Of a stretch of 60,000 nt of DNA, positions 54,615-60,000 are shown piece after piece (within the stretch, counting starts at the first letter, position 1; the number at the start of each line of letters is the position of its first letter). The DNA is from Liolophura sinensis (Eukaryota > Mollusca > Polyplacophora > Chitonida > Chitonidae). The stretch is taken from positions 62,727,249 to 62,787,248 of the forward strand of contig NC_088295.1 of NCBI RefSeq assembly GCF_032854445.1. The letters run 5' to 3'. A program made the translations under genes and the position numbers. The notes below the pieces were generated by a model. The model made no database searches. It worked only from the letters and a program-made list of their open reading frames with translations, and was not told the origin of the DNA.

Positions 54615-54965
54615 TACTTGGCCTATTCTCTATATGTGGTACTTGTTGCTGTCTCGTTTGGCGCTCAGCACTGAGATGTTAGAGCAACGAAACATGACTG
54701 GTTGGCCCGGTGTCAGTATAATGGGACTTAAAAGAGGAAGTTGTAACTTCCTCGCTTGGCGTTCAGCATGAAGGGGATAGTGCAATGACTGGTTGACCCC
54801 TATCAGCATACGGGTAAGTCGTCTTAGTGAAGCAGCACTAGATAAAAGAGCTGTGGAAATCCGCCCTGCAACAAGGAGGCTCATTACATGCACTCTAAGG
54901 ACTCTTTCGTCGTCATATGGCTGAAAAATGTTAAGTACGATGTTAAACCTTAACTACTCACTCAC
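54615..54965 (+). mobile_element. Second SINE family, chimeric copy
   Basis: The first part (TTTGGCGCTCAGCACTGAGA, GGTTGGCCCGGTGTCAGTAT) follows the 23711 type. At about 54724 it switches to the 58330 type (GAGGAAGTTGTAACTTCCTC, GACTGGTTGACCCC, GCAGCACTAGAT..GAAATCCGCCCTGCAACAAG). It ends GGCTGAAAAATGTTAAGTAC and a (TCAC)n run. Two subfamilies appear joined. Confidence 0.6.
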
Positions 54966-55009
54966 TCACTCAATCTATGCTGAGCGCATATAGAGACTAG
55001 TTTTTATTA

Positions 55010-55130
55010 GGCTAATGTCCAAATGTCCTCTTGGTCAAAAATGGCTCTGGGCAAATGTATTCTTGGCCAGTTGTTTCCCTGGGCAAATGTCATCCTGGTC
55101 AGTTGTTCCCCTGGACAAATGCCCTGTAAA
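55010..55130 (+). repeat. Degenerate GGGCAAATG..CTGGTCAGTTG minisatellite, part 1
   Basis: Units of roughly 45-50 bp: GGGCAAATGT(A/C)(T)(T/C)C(T)TGG(T/C)CA, then GTTGTTCCCCTGG. The same units appear at 56130-56490. Confidence 0.7.
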
Positions 55131-55195
55131 ACATCCTCAACATACAGGTCTGAAATACTTACTTGTCTTAGGAACTTTCATTTTAATACTTGGCG

Positions 55196-55434
55196 TTGAC
55201 GCAATAACCCAGGAGTCTCTCACCAATGCGGCCGCTGTGAGTTCAAGTCCAGCTCATGCTGGCTTCCTCTCCGGCCGTACGTGGGAAGGTCTGCCAGCAA
55301 CCTGCGGATGGTCGTGTGTTTCCCCCGGACTCTACCCGGTTTCCACCCACCATAATGCTGGCCGCCGTCATATAAGTGAAATATTCTTGAGTACGTCGTA
55401 AAACACCAATCAAATAAATAAATAAATAAATAAT
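55196..55434 (+). mobile_element. V-SINE-like SINE, near consensus
   Basis: AATAACCCAGGAGTCTCTCA, CAATGCGGCCGCTGTGAGTT, CAAGTCCAGCTCATGCTGG, centre GTTTCCCCCGGACTCTACC, end TTCTTGAGTACGTCGTAAAA and (AAATA)n. The words AATACTTGGCGTTG flank both sides (about 55183 and 55431), a likely target-site duplication of about 14 bp, so insertion was recent and by target-primed reverse transcription. Confidence 0.85.
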
Positions 55435-56129
55435 ACTTGGCGTTGTCTTTGGTGGCAATATTGAAGTAAGTGTTTAAGTTCTAAAATAGGTTCAGGGATT
55501 ATTGCACCAGTTACGACCATGTCTGACTTGAGTCTAAGACAGTTTCGTGTATCTGAGTCCTGGTCATTGGACAAATAGCTCCGGCAAATGTCTCACTGGT
55601 CAACAGGGCCTCACTGAATTACCTCCCTTCAGGCCACTCTCTCGCTTAAAAGGTGTGTTTATAGGAGTAGGCTGTGGTGAGGTGGGACCTCCGGTAAGTT
55701 TCCGAGTTAACGTGACATAAGGTAGTTTAAAAGCTTAACTTTAAGACCAGTTTTAGTTTTGTAAACTTATTCAGAGAGCCCTGGACAAACGTTATATATT
55801 TTTTAAATTTGGCAGTAATTTAAAAAATGATTCTGGTCAAAACACAATGCAGAGGACTTCGGCGATTCAGCCAAATATATATACTTAAGTTAAAAACATA
55901 GACTACATTTAAGATCTCTCGACATTTTGACGGCTCTCTAAGCCTGGTATCATCTTTTTAAAATTCTGTGGTCTAGGAAATATTTGTTATTCTCAAGATA
56001 TCACCTACATACAGCATGCTTTGATAGGCGAGGCCCCACTTCTCGTAGTTTCACGCCTCAAGAACTAATCTCGAGTTACGTTATGGTCGCTGTCATTTAA
56101 CAAGGGGGGTAATTCAAAGCAAGACTATT
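55435..56129. other. Intergenic, nothing recognised
   Basis: No supported gene or repeat. Confidence 0.35.
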
Positions 56130-56490
56130 GTTCCCCCTGGGCAAGTGGATCTATGCTAATGTTCCTGTCGGCAGAAGGCTATAGGCAAATGTCCTCCAGG
56201 TCAGTTGTTCCCCTGGAGAATGGATGTGGGTTAATGTCCCGTCGGTTATTTGTCCCCCTGGTGAGTTGTCCCCCTGGTCAATTGTCCCACTGGGCAAATG
56301 ACTCTGAGCTAATGTCCTCCAGTTATCCCCATGAGCAAATGGCTCAGGGTAAATGTCATCCTGGTCAGTTGTCCTACCGGGCAAATGGATCTAGGCAAAT
56401 GTCCCTTGGTCAATTGTCCTCATGAGCAAATGGTACTGGGCTACATGTCCTCCTGATCAATTGTCCCCTTGGGTAAATGGCTTTCGGCTG
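56130..56490 (+). repeat. Degenerate GGGCAAATG minisatellite, part 2
   Basis: About eight units such as GGCAAATGTCCTCCAGGTCA, GTTGTTCCCCTGGAGAATG and CCACTGGGCAAATGACTC. Frames on both strands are open here only because of the repeat. Confidence 0.75.
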
Positions 56491-56885
56491 GTATATGAAT
56501 GTCTGTTTCCAATGACCAATGTTGAACATAAATTAACCCACTACATTTCGGGATAAAGTTACAGTGAACAACGTGGAAAAAAATTCACACTCAACATCAT
56601 GTAGTTGAATGTATGGCGAATGTATTCAACGAACCTCAATCAATCTCGACACCTTCAGGTACATGTAACTAGACAAACTGGGATTATATCTTCAGTAAAC
56701 CAGCACGTGTGATACACGTGGTTTGATTCAGACCAGATCTTGGGCAGGGGCTATATCTTCATACAGTGATTAATGGTATGTATGAATGCTGAGAGGAAGA
56801 CTTATATAATAGTTTTTGTAAGCATTATATATATGGTAAGTGAAATAACATGGCTTGCCCATTGTATGTTCCATTCATATTTCAT
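56491..56885. other. Intergenic; partial match to dispersed repeat
   Basis: GGCAGGGGCTATATCTTCAT at about 56744 and GGTATATGAATGTCTGTTTC at about 56490 echo words in 53380 and 51030, so this is probably another old copy of that repeat. Confidence 0.4.
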
Positions 56886-57020
56886 GACAGCAACCTGGAT
56901 GGTCGTGGGTTTCCCGCAGGCTCTGCTCGGTTTTCTTCTACCATAATGCTGGCCGTCGCCGTCGTAGGTCCTATAAGTGAAATATCCTCGAGTACGGCGT
57001 AAAATACCAATCAAATTTAT
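56886..57020 (+). mobile_element. V-SINE-like SINE, 5'-truncated
   Basis: AGCAACCTGGATGGTCGTGG, centre, TATAAGTGAAATATCCTCGA, GTACGGCGTAAAATACCAAT. Confidence 0.8.
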
Positions 57021-57367
57021 ATTGTACCGTTTAGTATAACAAATTTTGTTGTGTTCATTGTTTCTTTAGATTATTTTCTCACCAGTGGCACATCCTCATT
57101 TAAAAACTGTAAAAGCGCTGCACACATTTCTAGCAGCATGTTAACATTATTAAACTATATTATCATTCAGTCTAATATGAAAGGGTTCACATCACTGTTT
57201 CAAATGTTGGGATCTGATTGTCTGATGTTGTTGTCTGATGTTGTCTGATGTTGTTTTCCATTTTCAGTTTTGTTATCTCCCAGAATTTGTTCGCACCTGT
57301 TAAAGGGTTGTATCTGGTTAAATTCCTTGTCACGCACATGTACGTTCACACAATCTGATACTTGGGT

Positions 57368-57488
57368 ACGTGTTTTTCCTCCGATCTTTGTCCAGTTTCC
57401 TCCCACCACGATACTGGTCGCCATCGTATCAGATAAATATTTTTGAGAACTCGGCGTAAAACACTATTTAATTAAATAAATAAACAAA
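57368..57488 (+). mobile_element. V-SINE-like SINE, diverged
   Basis: TTTTTCCTCCGATCTTTGTC, AGTTTCCTCCCACCACGATA, ACTCGGCGTAAAACACTATT and an AT-rich tail. Confidence 0.65.
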
Positions 57489-57575
57489 TCTAATACTTAA
57501 GAAGCGAAACATTGCGTCCGTGTTACTTGGAAACCTTTAATCAATGAACTCCGGGGGTCAGACAAGTGGAAAAAG

Positions 57576-57738
57576 CTATTATCTCTCCGGTCGTAAGTGG
57601 GAAGGTCTCTCAGCAACCTGCGGATGGTCGTGGCTTTCCTCAGGGCTCTGCCCGGTTTCCTCCCACCATAATGCTGGTCTCCGTCGTATAGGTGAATTAT
57701 TCTTGAGTACGGCGTAAAACACCAAGCAAATAAATGGA
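57576..57738 (+). mobile_element. V-SINE-like SINE, 5'-truncated
   Basis: TCTCCGGTCGTAAGTGGGAA, AACCTGCGGATGGTCGTGGC, GGGCTCTGCCCGGTTTCC, TTCTTGAGTACGGCGTAAAA and CACCAAGCAAATAAATGG. Confidence 0.85.
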
Positions 57739-58329
57739 TCAAATATTATCAAGTTTGCTACGACTTCTTTATCAAAACAAGAGACAGAAGAAACTCTCAG
57801 CAAGGTGTGCGCATGGGTTTACATAGATGGTGTTTAATAGCCAGTAACTCAGTATTGTAAATATTTCAGGTGATCTGCCTTAGTGTGTAATGTGCTTGTT
57901 GAATGAATGTTAATTAAAGCTTATAATGACATTACGGTCATGACATTACGGTCAGTGGGGAAGACGGTATAGTCAGTCGTCCACAATGTGTGTCAAAACT
58001 TTGGTGTTTTACCTCGTCATTTATGTCCGAATTACTGAAGAAAATAACTTTTTAGGGATCACCCCTGTGAACCTTCATCTCACTTTCATGTTTCATGTTT
58101 ACTTGATCTTCAGTGCATTGGGCACTATAATCTCTTTATTTGTATATAAATAATATACATAATATTAAAATATAGCTGTATTAATTTCTGCTCAATGTTC
58201 ATATACACCATAATTTATATGCATAAACACCATAATTTTTAATGCATTGGTGTAACTTATGTCCTGCACTCACACATAACAATGCAGCGTTATTATTATC
58301 ATATAACTGAGACGGAGATGCATGGGGAA
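57739..58329. other. Intergenic, nothing recognised
   Basis: Contains a small duplication of CATTACGGTCATGA; otherwise AT-rich. Confidence 0.35.
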
Positions 58330-58690
58330 TGTGTTGTATGAACAAGACTGAGTGTTTGGGGTTTAACGCCATACTCAACAATTTTTCAGTCAGTGCATGC
58401 ACACGTGCAATGTGCCTCCTTGTTGCAGGACGGATTTCCACCGCTCTTTCATCTAGTGCTGCTTTACTGAGACGACTTACCGAAGGCAAGTAAGCGGCCC
58501 CACCCGAGCCATTATACTGATACGGGTCAACCAGTCGTTGCACTATCGTCTTCACGCTAACGCCAAGCGAAGAAGTTACAACTTCCTTTCTTAAGATCTT
58601 AGGTGCGACCCAAGATTGACCCTGGATCTACTCTGGGTCTACCGCCTCCTGAAGCGGACGCTCTACCAACTGTGCTATCGGGGTGGGTGT
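58330..58690 (-). mobile_element. Second SINE family, with tRNA-like head
   Basis: On the minus strand the head reads CGATAGCACAGTTGGTAGAG then CGTCCGCTTCAGGAGGCGG (A-box region), and later CAGGGTCAATCTTGGGTCGC (B-box region). The body has AAGTTGTAACTTCTTCGCTT, GACTGGTTGACCC, GCAGCACTAGATGAAAG, GAAATCCGTCCTGCAACAAG, and the end GACTGAAAAATTGTTGAGTA then TGGCGTTAAACCCC. The clearest copy of this family here. Confidence 0.75.
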
Positions 58691-60000
58691 AAGACAAATG
58701 ATATCGTTGCATTTATAATCAATGTTCTGATTCTGTGTGTTGGGATATAATAGGCCTTTTGGAGTTTTAGTTCCAACCTAGTTTTTAACCAAAATAAATA
58801 CGTTTGAACTGCTGCCCTGATGAATAAATGAATGTAAAAGAAAATGAAAATAAAACCAAATGAAATATAATGAAATCAATGTAGCTTTATGTGAGCACCA
58901 GACTAAGTATGTAATTGGATGGGACACATAATACTGAACCAGACGTTGAATATACCCATCTGGTATGATATAGTGACACCAGATGCTGGAATGAAAGTCT
59001 GCTTCCTGGCCAGGTGTCATCCTCAATGAACTTATGTTTCTTATTTTATTGTTACAGGCATTCAGAATATCCCACTGTGTAACTTGGCTCAAACGAAAAA
59101 CGCAATGCTTTTTTTTACCATAAGCCATATAACCTGGATAAAAAAGTTTACTGTTTACATATCTTTGAGTTTTAAAATGATACAAAACGTTAAATTCTGT
59201 AAAATATGCATGACAGACTCTGAAAATGTTACGACGCGTAATGGTTATTTGAAGTTAGCAACGGAATGTTATATTGCAAGACTTTGGGAGTTTTGGGACT
59301 AATGTGAAACCCAACAAAAATTGTTAATTTGACTTAAGTCTTATCTTGCAACATTTACTTAACATTTACTTAAGTGTTAAATTGCTAACAAAAGTATTGC
59401 CCTAACATTGCAAATGCTTTCCTTCCTCCACCACTGACAATATTTGGGTTTAACATATGTAATCGCTGATTTAGTCATAAAAAGCAGACAGGAGATTTTC
59501 ATCCCATTTCATGACCCATGTTCTAGACCTCTGGCCTCTCAGTAAAATATCCCTAAGTACGGCGCAAAACCACAGCCCAAATCTCATTAAACGAAAAACA
59601 AGTATACACTTTAATAATGTAGAGTTTTCTGCATAATGCCGTCGCACTAGTATTTACTCTTAGTGTTCAGAGCTCCTTTCCTCAGTGAGCACTTTCCTCT
59701 AATTCAGTGATACCATCTACCAAATGTTCATAGGTGGTCCAATGGGTTCCATTTGCGCATCTCTACTGGTAGACCGTTATATGTTTTCATATGAATACGA
59801 CTATGTCCATTGTTACGACCCAAACTGTCTGTATTATAAAGAGATGACTTGTTCGAAATACACGACAGTTTAACCGCACAAAAAAGTAACCAAAACCAGC
59901 AGATTTTATTTTACAACAATTTATTAGGTTTAACAAGAACAGATAACAAGACTTTTACAAATACTAAAGTACTTAAGTTTAACAAGAAAGGATAGCAGTA
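58691..60000. other. Right edge: possible 3' end of a minus-strand gene
   Basis: 59545-59600 keeps a scrap of SINE tail (CCTAAGTACGGCGCAAAACC). At 59903-59932 the minus strand reads CCTAATAAATTGTTGTAAAA then TAAAATCTG, with two overlapping AATAAA-type signals, which could be the 3' UTR end of a gene lying beyond the window. No coding exon is seen. Confidence 0.25.

Noticed and set aside
58199-58555. 118-codon minus-strand frame
   Set aside because: It is the sense strand of a SINE; part of the same words occur at 54800-54900.
58600-58690. tRNA gene on the minus strand
   Set aside because: A- and B-box-like words are present, but the sequence does not close a cloverleaf and continues into SINE body.
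59058-59302. Possible alternative last exon of the neurotrophin (TTGTTACAG acceptor)
   Set aside because: The reading HSEYPTV then stop lacks the needed SxC and CxC; the exon at 49026 fits the family fully.

Overview
This window is animal (eukaryotic) DNA: intron-rich genes with GT/AG junctions, AT-rich non-coding sequence, and many short interspersed and tandem repeats. No bacterial-type operons are visible. A dispersed SINE whose centre resembles the V-domain of the V-SINE superfamily (RUDI-like, described from molluscs), together with a neurotrophin of invertebrate type, suggests a marine lophotrochozoan, most likely a mollusc. The species cannot be told from sequence alone.

Two multi-exon genes can be reconstructed, arranged head to head about 8.1 kb apart. 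The first is on the minus strand (coding 17279 down to 5541; five exons, 621 aa). It encodes a type I membrane protein: signal peptide, one SUEL/galactose-binding lectin domain, a Ser/Thr-rich mucin-like stalk, one transmembrane helix, and a 265-residue cytoplasmic tail with many YxxPhi tyrosine motifs, two of which fit the ITIM consensus. The exon phases join without a break, and the tail resembles an immune-type signalling receptor. This is the most novel-looking protein in the window.

The second gene is on the plus strand (coding 25395 to 49164; six exons, 264 aa). It encodes a secreted neurotrophin precursor: signal peptide, prodomain, dibasic cleavage site, and a 120-residue cystine-knot mature domain with the GID and CxC signatures and two extra cysteines. 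Its introns hold most of the tandem repeats: a 2-kb array of 43-bp units in intron 2, a 43-bp tandem duplication of the exon 4/donor boundary at the start of intron 4, and a 21-bp array later in intron 4.

The layout is as follows. 1-5540: nested SINEs and an (AAT)n-ended repeat. 5541-17279: lectin receptor gene, with SINEs, a retroelement RT remnant and minisatellites in its introns. 17280-25394: intergenic, with a LINE remnant, a modular dispersed repeat, a hairpin element and a GC-rich stretch before the neurotrophin. 25395-49164: neurotrophin gene. 49165-60000: no convincing gene; SINEs of two families, a degenerate minisatellite split by a SINE, and a diverged local duplication.

The two genes share no obvious pathway. 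Both products are secretory-pathway proteins, but co-function is not implied. Most small open frames in the window are chance frames or lie inside repeats.
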